64,000 bases of DNA from Phycisphaerae bacterium. Its GTDB lineage: Bacteria; Planctomycetota; Phycisphaerae; UBA1845; JAFGLZ01. The notes under the pieces are model-generated. The model was not told the DNA's origin, did no database searches, and saw only the letters and a list, made by a program, of their open reading frames with translations. Shown piece after piece: positions 34,798-43,939 of this stretch. Made by a program: the position numbers and the translations under genes. Location of the stretch: assembly GCA_016927755.1 (NCBI GenBank), contig JAFGLZ010000132.1, positions 62,001 through 126,000 on the forward strand. The letters run 5' to 3'. The stretch's first letter is position 1; each line of letters begins with the position of its first letter.

Positions 34798-35964
34798 ATG
34801 ACGGACTCGACGGAGCGGACGTGCGACGGCGTCCATGCGATGGTGCCTCGGGCGGATATGGCGCCCGGTGCGAGGAAGCTTCGCGACGCTTACGCCCGCG
34901 TGCCGGGCGCGCCGCTCTACCAGCGTGAGTTCGGCTACTACTGCCTCGAGCGATGGTTCGAGCAGGGCATGCCCTCTGACGAGCCGTTGGATGAGCTGTT
35001 CGGCTATGACCCGCTGGGCAATCACAGCCTGGATCAGCTCGGCTGGTGCGAGGCGGGCTTCGTGCCCGGCTTCGAGGAGAAGGTCGTCGAGGATCGGGGC
35101 GAGTACGAGGTCGTGCAGGACGCCGCGGGTCGGCGCCTGCTCTGCTTCAAAGGTCGGCGAATCGGGTTCATGCCGGAATACCTCGACCACCCTGTCAAGG
35201 ACATGGCCACCTGGAAAGAGAACTGCAAGTGGCGGATGGACCCGAATACGCCGAGGCGATACGCCGACCTGGAGGCCCGGATGGCCGAGGCCCGCGCCAA
35301 GGCATCCCAGGGCATGATGATCACGCAGAACCTCGTCGGCGGCTACATGTACCTGCGGAGCCTGATCGGGCCCGAGGAGCTGCTGTACAAGTTCTACGAC
35401 GAGCCGGCGCTGATCCACGACTGCATGCGGACGTGGTTCGATCTGGCCGACGCGGTGATCGCGCGGCACCAGCAGTACGTGACGATCGACGAGATCTTCT
35501 TCGGAGAGGACATCTGCTACAACCGCGGCCCGCTGATCTCGCCGGAGATGATCCGCGAGTTCCTGTTCCCGTACTACGAGCAGTTGATCGCCAACGTCCG
35601 GTCGCGGCAGATCGACCGCGATCGGCACCTCTATGTGCAGATCGATACGGACGGCTGGGCCGGACCGGTGATTCCGCTGTACCAGTCCATCGGGATGGAC
35701 GTCATGAGCCCGTTCGAGGTGGCCTCGGGTTGCCACGTCGTGGCGCTCGGGCGGGAGTATCCGGAACTGGCGATGTTCGGCGGGATCGACAAGCGCCAGC
35801 TTGCCAAGGGCGTGGGCGCGATCGATCGGATGGTCGACGCGATCCTGCCGGCGATGCGCCAGCGCGGCGGCTACATTCCGACGTGCGACCACGGTGTGCC
35901 CGAAGAGGTGAGCTACCAGGACTACCTTCACTATCGCAAGCGGTGTCTCGAGTTCGCCGAGTAG
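34798..35964 (+). CDS. Uroporphyrinogen decarboxylase-like (URO-D superfamily) protein
   Basis: 388 residues from the ATG at 34798; the upstream extension has no family similarity. The URO-D-like TIM barrel is recognised from TQNLVGGYMYLRSLIGPEELLYKFYDEPALIHDCMRTW, IDEIFFGEDICYNRGPLISPEMIREFLFPYYEQLI, DTDGWAGPVIPLYQSIGMDVMSPFEVASG and the C-terminal GGYIPTCDHGVPEEVSYQDY. The last motif, with Cys and His, resembles the zinc site of MtaA/CmuA-type methyltransferases rather than true HemE. It is therefore more likely a methyltransferase-like or unknown enzyme than a heme-synthesis enzyme. It is divergent from the DUF4091 gene. Confidence 0.82.
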   Translation: MTDSTERTCDGVHAMVPRADMAPGARKLRDAYARVPGAPLYQREFGYYCLERWFEQGMPSDEPLDELFGYDPLGNHSLDQLGWCEAGFVPGFEEKVVEDRGEYEVVQDAAGRRLLCFKGRRIGFMPEYLDHPVKDMATWKENCKWRMDPNTPRRYADLEARMAEARAKASQGMMITQNLVGGYMYLRSLIGPEELLYKFYDEPALIHDCMRTWFDLADAVIARHQQYVTIDEIFFGEDICYNRGPLISPEMIREFLFPYYEQLIANVRSRQIDRDRHLYVQIDTDGWAGPVIPLYQSIGMDVMSPFEVASGCHVVALGREYPELAMFGGIDKRQLAKGVGAIDRMVDAILPAMRQRGGYIPTCDHGVPEEVSYQDYLHYRKRCLEFAE

Positions 35965-36467
35965 ATCGAGACGCCGCTCACCTCCTGCCGAAATCCTGAC
36001 GTAATCTGTTGTTGTGTAATGCCTAAGGCTCAATCGCCTGTTGCCGGGGCGTCGGCTTGTCGGCTCGGCGGATAGCTGAAAACAGCATTGACGCGACAAA
36101 GTAGAATAATTAGTATAGTTCGAGATGAGGGAGAATGGAGTTGCGACATTCCCGGATGGCAGGCGCGAGGACGATGAGGGCTAGGTGTCCCGTGCGGGTT
36201 GCGTCGGTCCGACGACTCCTCCATTTAGAGCATTGAAATCGCCGTCCTTTCGTTGGTGGCATTAACGGCCGACCACCGGACGGGGAACGTGCAGCGCTGC
36301 GATTGATTGGGCCGATCCCCGCGGCGGCGCGTGAGCCACGCGGGTCGTGGCCCGGTTCATGAAAGCATGTGTTCACGGTGCGGAGGGGGCCCGCGTTGCA
36401 GGCGGGCCGGACGCGCCGTGGGGGTATGGTTGGGAGTAGGGTTTCACCTATGAGAAGGATGCATACG
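35965..36467 (+). other. 503-base gap with a candidate promoter and long leader
   Basis: No gene was recognised. An A+T-rich patch holds TTGACG (36088-36093), 17 bases and TAGTAT (36111-36116), a possible promoter for the PEP-CTERM gene with a leader of about 350 bases. Near its end GGCCCGC-7 bases-GCGGGCC (36388-36408) can form a hairpin. I saw no known riboswitch or sigma54 element. Confidence 0.35.
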
Positions 36468-37244
36468 ATGACCTCGGCAAAGCGAATGGTGGTGGTTGGG
36501 TTGGCGGCGTTGCTGGTAAGGGCGAGCGTGTCGAATGCCGAACCGGTGCGCTACAAGCTGGGCACGGCGACGGGGGGAATCGCGGTCTACTACAACAGCG
36601 GGGACGAGAATCCGCTGAACCTCGCGTACTTCCGGGCGCAGGCGTACAACAGCGTTACCGACGTTCGGGGTGCGGGTTTTGCGTTCAGCACGGAGGAGAT
36701 CGATCCGAACTACCCGGGCATCACGCCGGCGGCCGTCTTCGGCGATCACGGTCAGTTTCGATTCGATCTGATCATGGCGCACTCGACATGCACGATTCCG
36801 GTGCCGGAGCTCGTCGGGGTGGACCGGACGCCGGCGCCGACGTATGCCTACGACCCCACGAGTCTCGGCGCGATGCTGGCGGCGGTGAGCGGGTATCAGG
36901 GCGCCGGCGTGGTCAATACCTTGGTGGTGGGTCAGGACGGCATCGGCTCGGTCGGCTACGAGTCCCTCGGCGACGCAAACTGGAAGGCGACCTTCAGCGG
37001 CTCGTTGCTCACCGACGGGACGGTCCGGTGGTACACGGAGGGCGTGGGGGACACGTCCTTCACCGCGCTCGGCATCTCCCCCTGGATCGAGTTTTCGGGG
37101 GATCTGTACTACTGGCGTGCCAATGACACCACCGTGGGAATGGACTTCTATGAGGGGAGCATCGACTTCTACGTCGTGCCCGAGCCGATGACGCTGAGCC
37201 TGCTGGGGCTGGGGATCCTGGCGCTCGTGCGTCGGAGCCGGTGA
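36468..37244 (+). CDS. PEP-CTERM sorting-domain secreted protein
   Basis: 258 residues from the ATG at 36468 (AGAAGGA 8 bases upstream; ATGs at 36450 and 36459 are possible). A signal peptide (MVVVGLAALLVRASVSNA) opens the protein. The C-terminus VPEPMTLSLLGLGILALVRRSR is a textbook PEP-CTERM tag: VPEP, hydrophobic helix, basic tail. Exosortase cuts this tag and links the protein to the cell surface or exopolysaccharide. The middle 200 residues are probably beta-rich and match no family I know. The neighbouring O-acetylation genes fit a surface-polysaccharide setting. No exosortase gene lies in the window. Confidence 0.85.
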   Translation: MTSAKRMVVVGLAALLVRASVSNAEPVRYKLGTATGGIAVYYNSGDENPLNLAYFRAQAYNSVTDVRGAGFAFSTEEIDPNYPGITPAAVFGDHGQFRFDLIMAHSTCTIPVPELVGVDRTPAPTYAYDPTSLGAMLAAVSGYQGAGVVNTLVVGQDGIGSVGYESLGDANWKATFSGSLLTDGTVRWYTEGVGDTSFTALGISPWIEFSGDLYYWRANDTTVGMDFYEGSIDFYVVPEPMTLSLLGLGILALVRRSR

Positions 37245-37314
37245 GGCGGGATCGGGCGCGGATTCGCTCGCGGGGGACGGACTGGGCGCTGCGTCGCGGC
37301 CGTAAGGCGCTTCG

Positions 37315-38517
37315 TCAGGGCCGTGTGGATGAAGAGCGGCTCGGCTCTTGCTTGGAGACGGGTAGCTCGACGTCCTGCCATCCCTCCATGCCGAAGCGGA
37401 TGTCGCGCTCGACGAATTCCCAGATGACGACCTTCTTGCCGCTTAGCAGTTCGGGCTTGCGGGGGATCTCCTGCCGCACGAGCGTGGAGGCCCCGCCGTC
37501 GTTGACGATCGACGCCAGCGGTTGCGCGAGCCCGCGCGCCAGGTGGGCGATGAAGCCGGCCGAGCCCGGCTCGTCGCGCTCGTAGATCCGCAGGAAGCTG
37601 TCGCCCAACACCAGGATCGGCGCGTTCGGGTCGTCCTTGTAGGGCTCGCCCGTCTCAGGGCGCACGACCTGCCCACAGATGAATTCCTGGGGTACGAAAG
37701 ACGCCTCGATCCGCGGCGTCCGCAGCATGCGGACCACGTCTCCGAGGCGCTTGACGCAAACCGGCTTGAGGTCGTACCTGACGTTTCCGACCCGCGTCCA
37801 TCCCAGCGCCACGAGCCGATCGGCGACCGCGCTGGCCACGACGCTCAACCCCCGTTGCGTCCAGTGGGTGTCGCGTTTCATGTACACGGCGCCCTGGTCG
37901 TCGGTCGTGCCGGCCGACGAGGACGCCTCGCGCGCATGCATGAGGACGTCGAACGGGTCGACTACCTCCACGCCCGCCTGCTCGAGCGCGGCGACGAGTC
38001 GGCGCGTGTGCTGATGGACTCGCTCCGGCTCGTCCGTTGCGCGGGCGGTCAGCATGTCGGGGTAGATGCTGGGTTTTCCGGGCACCGGCACGACGAGCAA
38101 TCGGATGCCTCGCTCGGCGAGCTGATCGCGGAACCGCACGATCGCGGCAACGGCGGGGCCCTGGCCGGTCCTTGCTTTCGGGTCGTCCTTCAGCGGCTCG
38201 ATCAGGTATCGGACCCCCGGTCTGTAGAACCACCAGCCGTCCCGGCCGACGATGGCCTTCTCGCCCGCGTCGCGCAACAGTCGGAATCGCCAGTACGCCA
38301 TCCAGGGCCTGAGCGTCTGGGCGAACCACGACTGCTTCTCGAGATCGTCCTCAAAGGCACGGAGGTTCTTGGCGGTCGGTCGCTCGCGGAACAGGTCGAG
38401 GAACTGGACGGATCCCTCTCGCCGGTACTCGATGGCGGCCTGGACCAGCGGCACGGCGAAGATCACCGCCAGGAAGGCCCCCACGAGCAGCCATTGATGT
38501 CCGCGACCTTTCGACAC
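37315..38517 (-). CDS. AlgJ/AlgX-like SGNH O-acetyltransferase
   Basis: 400 residues from a GTG at 38517 (AGGAG 9 bases upstream; no early ATG exists). One N-terminal membrane anchor (LLVGAFLAVIFAVPLV) precedes the AlgJ-type SGNH domain: GRDGWWFYRPGVRYL, GIRLLVVPVPGKPSIYPDML, KRDTHWTQRGL (catalytic Asp-x-x-His type) and LVLGDSFLRIYE (GDS nucleophile Ser). These enzymes receive acetyl groups from the membrane protein AlgI and transfer them to a polysaccharide in the periplasm. The gene follows the MBOAT gene by 12 bases on the same strand, as expected for an AlgI-AlgJ pair. Confidence 0.88.
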   Translation of the reverse strand: MSKGRGHQWLLVGAFLAVIFAVPLVQAAIEYRREGSVQFLDLFRERPTAKNLRAFEDDLEKQSWFAQTLRPWMAYWRFRLLRDAGEKAIVGRDGWWFYRPGVRYLIEPLKDDPKARTGQGPAVAAIVRFRDQLAERGIRLLVVPVPGKPSIYPDMLTARATDEPERVHQHTRRLVAALEQAGVEVVDPFDVLMHAREASSSAGTTDDQGAVYMKRDTHWTQRGLSVVASAVADRLVALGWTRVGNVRYDLKPVCVKRLGDVVRMLRTPRIEASFVPQEFICGQVVRPETGEPYKDDPNAPILVLGDSFLRIYERDEPGSAGFIAHLARGLAQPLASIVNDGGASTLVRQEIPRKPELLSGKKVVIWEFVERDIRFGMEGWQDVELPVSKQEPSRSSSTRP

Positions 38518-38529
38518 TCCGCCGAACTC

Positions 38530-39933
38530 CTAAAACTGAAAGTACAGGAACGGGTTGAATGCCTGCGTGAACATCGTCACGATCGACAGGCAGAACAGCC
38601 CGACCAGCAGGATCGACCTGGGCCAGCTCAGTCGTTTGACCCAGTCGAACGCCTGCAACGGCCCGAAGGCCAGCAATGCGCACAATCCCATCTCGATGAG
38701 CCTGCCCGGTTGGTATAGCTCCGCAGACAGCAGGATCGATCCGCCGCCGGAGACGCCGTTGGCCCCGAACATCGCTCCGAGGTACGTCATCGCGTCGGTC
38801 AGGGTCTCGGAGCGGAAGAAGACCCACGAGATCAGCACCAGAACGAACGTTAGCGCGATGCGGATCGGTTTGGGCGCCCAGGCGTAGAGGCTCTTCTTGC
38901 CGAGCATCCGCTCAAAGGCCAGGACCGCGCCGTGGAACGCGCCCCAGAAGATGAACGTCCAATTCGCCCCGTGCCAGAGCCCGCCCAGCAGCATCGTCAC
39001 GGTCAGGTTGACGTAGGTCCGGCGCTGCCCTTTGCGATTTCCGCCCAGGGGGATGTATAGGTAGTCTCGCAGGAACGTCGACAGAGAGATGTGCCACCGC
39101 CGCCAGAAATCGGTGATGCTCTCCGAGAGATACGGCGAGTCGAAGTTTCGGGGGAACTCGAAGCCGATCATCCGGCCCAGCCCGATCGCCATGTCGGAGT
39201 AGCCGGAGAAGTCGAAGTAGATCTGGAAGGCGTAGGCGGTTACGCCCACCCACGCGTCGATGGCGCCCGGGGCCTCGGCGGCGAAGGCGGCGTCGGCGAT
39301 GTGCGCCACTGAGTTGGCGAGCATCAGCTTCTTGGCGAAGCCCAGGATGAACAGCGCCACGCCCGACGAGAACTTGTCCAGCGTGTGCGAACGCTCCACG
39401 AGCTGGGCCGCCACGGTGTTGTACCGAACGATCGGCCCGGCGATGAGCTGGGGGAATAGCGCCACGAAGCAGGCGAAGTCCCACAGCGACCGCACCGGGG
39501 GGGAGATCCCGCGATAGACGTCGATCGGGTAGCTCAGGCTCTGAAAGATGTAAAACGAGATGCCGACCGGAAGCGTGATCTGCAGCATCGGCAGCGCATC
39601 GGCCCCGAAAAGCGGCAGCAACCGGTTGAGGTTCCCCTCGACGAACATGCAGTACTTGAAGAAGCCGAGCAGCCCGAGGCTGGCGACGGCGGCGACGACC
39701 AGCGCGGCGGTGGCCCGGCGACGGTTCTCGCCGGCCCCGGCGATCACCCGCCCGCAGAGGTAGTTGACGAACGTCGCGAAGAACATCAGGAGCACGAACC
39801 GCGGGTCCCACCAGGCATAGAACGCGTAGCTGACGATCAGCAGGAGCAGATTCCGCCCGCGGGGCAGCGCGTAGTACGCCAGCAGCACGATCGGCAGGAA
39901 ATAGAAGATGAAGATGTGGGACGTGAAGACCAT
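38530..39933 (-). CDS. MBOAT-family O-acyltransferase (AlgI-like)
   Basis: 467 residues with about ten membrane segments. MBOAT hallmarks are PVGISFYIFQSLSYPIDVYRG, AFQIYFDFSGYSDMAIGLGRMIGFEFPRNF, RRWHISLSTFLRDYLYIPLGGNRKG and GLWHGANWTFIFWG, the last holding the catalytic His. It passes acetyl groups from a cytoplasmic donor through the membrane to an AlgJ-type transferase, decorating an extracellular polysaccharide. It lies in a minus-strand run: TolB-like gene, lipoprotein, MBOAT, AlgJ-like. The Shine-Dalgarno is weak, so translation may depend on the upstream gene 15 bases away. Confidence 0.95.
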   Translation of the reverse strand: MVFTSHIFIFYFLPIVLLAYYALPRGRNLLLLIVSYAFYAWWDPRFVLLMFFATFVNYLCGRVIAGAGENRRRATAALVVAAVASLGLLGFFKYCMFVEGNLNRLLPLFGADALPMLQITLPVGISFYIFQSLSYPIDVYRGISPPVRSLWDFACFVALFPQLIAGPIVRYNTVAAQLVERSHTLDKFSSGVALFILGFAKKLMLANSVAHIADAAFAAEAPGAIDAWVGVTAYAFQIYFDFSGYSDMAIGLGRMIGFEFPRNFDSPYLSESITDFWRRWHISLSTFLRDYLYIPLGGNRKGQRRTYVNLTVTMLLGGLWHGANWTFIFWGAFHGAVLAFERMLGKKSLYAWAPKPIRIALTFVLVLISWVFFRSETLTDAMTYLGAMFGANGVSGGGSILLSAELYQPGRLIEMGLCALLAFGPLQAFDWVKRLSWPRSILLVGLFCLSIVTMFTQAFNPFLYFQF

Positions 39934-39948
39934 CGCGGCCCGCGCCTG

Positions 39949-40467
39949 CTACCTGACCACCTGATTCGTCCACACGGCCCAGTACAGCGGTGTCTTGGGA
40001 TCGATCTTGCCGTGATACTTGTTGACGATGCCGCCCATGTAGTGGTCGTCCAGCGGGACCTCCAGGGCCAACCGGTGGACGTCGCCCGCCTTGAACCGCT
40101 TGACGGAGCCGCCGATGCCTTCGGCGCGGGCGTCGGCGGCCTCGGATCGGGCCTTGAGCGGGTTGTACTGCCCCACGTAGATCGTCTCGCCGTCGACCTT
40201 GCCCCGATGCGTGCGTAGCACGCGATACTTGAAGATATAGACGTAGTCGTAGTTGTCGTTCGGCGGGAAGGTGACCCTGTCGTCGTAGGGGACGACCTCC
40301 GAGAGCTCGGCCGTCACCTCGATACTGCCGAGCGTCGTGACCTTCGGATCGGCGCCGTCGTCGGTCTTGGCCTTGCTGCATCCCCCACAGCCCGTCGCGG
40401 CCAGGACCAGTCCGACGATCGTTCCCGTCGCCAGTCTATGCTTTCGCGATCCCACGATTGGCGTCAT
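39949..40467 (-). CDS. Putative lipoprotein in the O-acetylation cluster
   Basis: 172 residues from the ATG at 40467 (GGGGGA 5 bases upstream), which overlaps the preceding gene's TGA as ATGA. The signal sequence ends in a lipobox (LAATGC), then GGCSKAKTDDG. The rest is a compact beta-rich domain (KVTTLGSIEVTAELSEVVPYDD, YDYVYIFKYRVLRTHRGKVDGETIYVGQYNP). No family was recognised. Position before the MBOAT and AlgJ-like genes suggests an envelope role, perhaps in polysaccharide acetylation or export. Confidence 0.72.
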   Translation of the reverse strand: MTPIVGSRKHRLATGTIVGLVLAATGCGGCSKAKTDDGADPKVTTLGSIEVTAELSEVVPYDDRVTFPPNDNYDYVYIFKYRVLRTHRGKVDGETIYVGQYNPLKARSEAADARAEGIGGSVKRFKAGDVHRLALEVPLDDHYMGGIVNKYHGKIDPKTPLYWAVWTNQVVR

Positions 40468-41504
40468 TTCGTTCCCCCTATCTGTGCGTAGGTCCAATGG
40501 GGTTCCCAGCCCATCGGCAGCGATAGGACGGGCCCGTCTTTCGTGTTCGGATGGATCTTGCGGAGGGCCTTACTCTCGCCGGCGATCGCGGGGGTGTCGG
40601 CCAGCCGCATCAGGTGCATCGGGGCGCCGTCCGTGTCCGACCCGGACCCGTCCTTCGGTCCGGAGGTAAAGAGCACGTACTTTCCGTCGGGCGAAACGCA
40701 CCCGCCGTACATGTGACGCCCGTCCTCTCCGAAGACGAGGCGACGGTTCTTCCCGTCGCCGTCGGCCATCCACAATTGCGTGTAGCCATAGCCGTCCTGG
40801 TTGCCCGGGCGGTGCGAGAAGATCAGTCGCTTCGAGTCAGGGAACCAGTCGGGCGTGCAGTTCTGATACGTGTTGACGGCGTTGACCTCGCCGGACGTGG
40901 CGCCCATTCTGGCGACGGTCCAGTTCTGGCCGAGCAGATTCGCCACGCCGCAAAACCACGTGCCGTCGGGCGACCAGAAGAGCTGCTGGTAGAAGCCCTT
41001 TCTGGGTATCTGGCGGACCTGCTTCTTCGTCGCGAGGTCGACGACGAGGATGCCCTTCTTGGTGAGGCAAGACACCTGCTTTCCGTCGGGTGACCAGGCC
41101 GCCCACGGGTACTCGCCTTCCTGACCGATGACGATGGGGTTCGCCCCGTCGGCGTTGGCGATGATCAGGTTGCCTTGGAAGCCCCACTTGTCGTGGTCGA
41201 TCTTGGCGTCCTTGGGCAGACGGCGGTAGAGCAGCTTGGTCCCGTCCGGGCTGAATCGGGGGGCGGCCTCTCCGGACCCCGGCGTGTTGGTGATGTCGCG
41301 GATCGCCGAGCCGTCGGGCCGCATGATGAACAGGTCCCAATCGCCCTTGGGGCTTCTTGCACCGTACACGATCCAGCCCTTGGTCGCGACTTCCTTGGCC
41401 AGGGCCGCGACGTCCTGCTCTCCGGCCGGCGCGCCGGTCGGGGCCAAGCCGAACGCAACGAACTCCCCGACGAGCAACGACATTGTCCAACAAGACTTCT
41501 TCAT
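40464..41504 (-). CDS. Secreted TolB-like (PD40) beta-propeller protein
   Basis: 346 residues from the ATG at 41504 (GAGG upstream), with the signal MKKSCWTMSLLVGEFVAFGLAPTGAPA. Five or six PD40-type blades are visible: RFSPDGTKLLYRRL, AWSPDGKQVSCLT, FWSPDGTWFCGVA, DWFPDSKRLIFSH and CVSPDGKYVLFTSG. TolB-type propellers bind proteins or peptidoglycan-associated partners in the periplasm. Its stop overlaps the lipoprotein start by 4 bases, so it heads the run that ends with the O-acetyltransferase pair. It starts 41 bases after the GH127-like gene. Confidence 0.82.
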   Translation of the reverse strand: MKKSCWTMSLLVGEFVAFGLAPTGAPAGEQDVAALAKEVATKGWIVYGARSPKGDWDLFIMRPDGSAIRDITNTPGSGEAAPRFSPDGTKLLYRRLPKDAKIDHDKWGFQGNLIIANADGANPIVIGQEGEYPWAAWSPDGKQVSCLTKKGILVVDLATKKQVRQIPRKGFYQQLFWSPDGTWFCGVANLLGQNWTVARMGATSGEVNAVNTYQNCTPDWFPDSKRLIFSHRPGNQDGYGYTQLWMADGDGKNRRLVFGEDGRHMYGGCVSPDGKYVLFTSGPKDGSGSDTDGAPMHLMRLADTPAIAGESKALRKIHPNTKDGPVLSLPMGWEPHWTYAQIGGTK

Positions 41505-41545
41505 GCAGTTCGTCCTCACGGGATTGGTCTCCGCCTCCGCGCGTT

Positions 41546-43867
41546 TCAACGCGTCGCCTCTTTGATGGCCGCTTCCGGCACGTCGAACGGGATCCGGAAG
41601 AGCCACCAGCCCTTGGATGCGTCGAACTTGCCCTCGGCCCAGATCCAGCGGGCGCCGGTGTGGAGGTTCTCGGCCGCGATGTAGTCATACGGCGGCATCC
41701 CGAACGGCCCGACGTCGACGACCTTGACCTCGTCGGTGCAGCCCTTCTTCGCATCCGTCAGCAAGTCACCGGGCACCTGATCGCCGACGCGGGCGACGGT
41801 CCACTTGCCGTCTGCCAGTGTCACGGCCTTCTGTCCGGCGACGCGGAGCATGCCGATGAGGGCCGGCTTCTTCGCCTTGCTCCTGGCCTTGATCGCCAGG
41901 ACGTTTGCCGGACGATTGGTGTACGCGTCGATCTGCGGGCATTCGCCGCAGCCGCCGTGCCGTCTGACGAACTTGCCGTTCAGGTAGAGCTCGAACTCTC
42001 CCTCGATGCCGAACTCGAGCTCGACGGGCACGCCGGGCTTGGGCGTCGGGGCCGCCTTGGCGGCGAGTTCCTTGAACGCGGACTCGTCGACGCGGCGGAC
42101 CTTGAAGACCCACACGGCCCCGCCGGCGGGACGCGTCTCCATCGGTACCAGATCGACCCGCTGCGTCTTGCCGCCCGCGCCCTCGATGACGACGGGGATA
42201 CGGCCCTTCGTCGGCTTCTTAGCGGCCATGACGATCGATGGGATTGCCTCCGGCGCGACGAGGTCCTCGACCCGCCAAGCATCCGGCAGGCAGTAGAGGT
42301 CCCCCGCCGCGAGCACGCAGACCGGCCCGCCCTCCTTGGCGCCTTTCTCGTACGGCGCGTCCAGCGTGATGTCCTCCGACAGCTCGATCTTCAGAGTCGT
42401 CGAGCCGGACCACTTCTGCGTCACGGTCGCCCAGCCGCCCTCGCCGGTGAAGTCGGCCCAGCTCCCGCGGCCTCGCACGGTCTTGCCGTCGATCGTGATA
42501 GCGTGATCGCTTCGCGGGACCCGCAGGGCGAGGCTCGCCTCGACCGGGTTGGGCGCGTCGACCTTGACGGTCCACGTCGAACGACCCGTCCGCGTCGTCG
42601 TCACGGTGATATCGTGCTCCTGTCCGGGCGGTCGGATCGTGGCGGCGACCTCGGCCAGCCACGTAACGAGGATGCGATTGCCATGCGCGACCACCCCCCA
42701 ATCGGTCACCTCGGCCAGGGCCTGGGCGATGTGCATGCTGCAGCACCAGTACGACTCCGAACCCAGGTTCGCCACGCCGCCGTACCAGAGCTTCGCGTCG
42801 CCGTCCTTGAGGGCGCGGAAGAGATAGTGACCCGACCCGCCGTTGGAGAACTGCATCGCGTGGATGTGATTCCGCAGCACGTGCTCGGCCACGTCGAGGC
42901 AGCCCGACTCGCCGCTGTCCCGCCAGGAAAACAGGTTTACTCGGAGCCAGTCGCCCTCGCTGCAGCCCTCGTCGCGGTCGTAGTGCAGGTCGAAGTACTC
43001 CGTCACGCCGCCGGTGGGCACCATGTACTTCTCGAGGATCTCGAGCCGCCCCTCGACCACGGGCATGCGGAACCGGTCGCTTTTGGTGATGCGATTGATG
43101 TCGAGCATGCCGCGATAGGCCGTCAGACGCCCGTGGCTGTGGTGGCCGTCGAACCCCTTGTCGATCAGTGACAGCTTGGCGATGAAGCTCGCCTCGTCGA
43201 CGAATCGCTTCTCGCCGGTGACCTCGCCGAGGGCCGCGAGCCCGTCGATGAGCGACGGGTAGCAGGTCGTAAAGCCGGAGGCCTTGATCCCGCCGACGCC
43301 CTTGAAGTTCTCCTCCTTGCCGTAGTACTTCCGCGTCGAGATCATGTAATCGCCCAAGCGGATGGCCATCGAGCGGATCTCCGGATCCGGCTGGGTGCGG
43401 AGTCGCTCGGACAACGCCAGCAACTGTCGGCCATTGCCCCACAAGATGGCCATATCCCGGAGTTGGGTGACTTCCTTGTCCAGGTCCTGATCGGCGCCGA
43501 AGTGCCCGTCGGGTTTCTGGTACTTCTTGAACCCGGCCAGCAGCTCGTCGACGAAGTCGGTCTTCTTGCCGAGGATGAGGTCGCACGCGTCGAGCGCCCC
43601 GAGCATCCGGCCGGAGATGTCGCCGCTGTAGTTGGTGAACCGCCGATTAAGCTTGAAGTTCACGTCGGACAGCACGAACTCGATGTCGCTCAGCGGCGGC
43701 GAGCACAGCCGGCCGTACGCCCTCTGCAGGTGAGTGAGCGTGTCGCCCTTCGCCTCGACCTTCGTCGGGAACTTCAGATCCAAGAATTGCACCCGATGCG
43801 CCCCCGCGGCAAACGCCATGCTGCCGACCATCCCAGAAATCACACTCATCATCAGCACTCTAGTCAC
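41546..43867 (-). CDS. Secreted GH127-like (beta-L-arabinofuranosidase/DUF1680) glycosidase
   Basis: 773 residues from a GTG at 43867 (AAGGAG 6 bases upstream), with a signal peptide (MMSVISGMVGSMAFA). The alpha/alpha-barrel typical of GH127/DUF1680 is seen in LDACDLILGKKTDFVDELLAGFKKYQKPDGHFG, MSTRKYYG-like helices, TEYFDLHYDRDEGCSEGDWLRVN and the Cys pair in SYWCCSMHIAQALAEV, where GH127 enzymes carry their catalytic cysteine. C-terminal beta domains follow (ASLALRVPRSDHAITIDG; VELEFGIEGEFELYLNGKFV). Members remove L-arabinofuranose or related sugars. It starts 73 bases after the three-repeat protein on the same strand. Confidence 0.78.
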   Translation of the reverse strand: MTRVLMMSVISGMVGSMAFAAGAHRVQFLDLKFPTKVEAKGDTLTHLQRAYGRLCSPPLSDIEFVLSDVNFKLNRRFTNYSGDISGRMLGALDACDLILGKKTDFVDELLAGFKKYQKPDGHFGADQDLDKEVTQLRDMAILWGNGRQLLALSERLRTQPDPEIRSMAIRLGDYMISTRKYYGKEENFKGVGGIKASGFTTCYPSLIDGLAALGEVTGEKRFVDEASFIAKLSLIDKGFDGHHSHGRLTAYRGMLDINRITKSDRFRMPVVEGRLEILEKYMVPTGGVTEYFDLHYDRDEGCSEGDWLRVNLFSWRDSGESGCLDVAEHVLRNHIHAMQFSNGGSGHYLFRALKDGDAKLWYGGVANLGSESYWCCSMHIAQALAEVTDWGVVAHGNRILVTWLAEVAATIRPPGQEHDITVTTTRTGRSTWTVKVDAPNPVEASLALRVPRSDHAITIDGKTVRGRGSWADFTGEGGWATVTQKWSGSTTLKIELSEDITLDAPYEKGAKEGGPVCVLAAGDLYCLPDAWRVEDLVAPEAIPSIVMAAKKPTKGRIPVVIEGAGGKTQRVDLVPMETRPAGGAVWVFKVRRVDESAFKELAAKAAPTPKPGVPVELEFGIEGEFELYLNGKFVRRHGGCGECPQIDAYTNRPANVLAIKARSKAKKPALIGMLRVAGQKAVTLADGKWTVARVGDQVPGDLLTDAKKGCTDEVKVVDVGPFGMPPYDYIAAENLHTGARWIWAEGKFDASKGWWLFRIPFDVPEAAIKEATR

Positions 43868-43939
43868 CGCATGCTCCTTCTCAACGGAGGCTGTCTCTAC
43901 ATCTTACTCCCTCGTGCCTCTCGCTTCTGACTGGCCTCT

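Noticed and set aside
34651-36099. Extension of the DUF4091 protein to 1079 residues
   Set aside because: The extra part is antisense of the URO-D-like gene. The GTG at 34650 has a perfect Shine-Dalgarno and begins a signal peptide.
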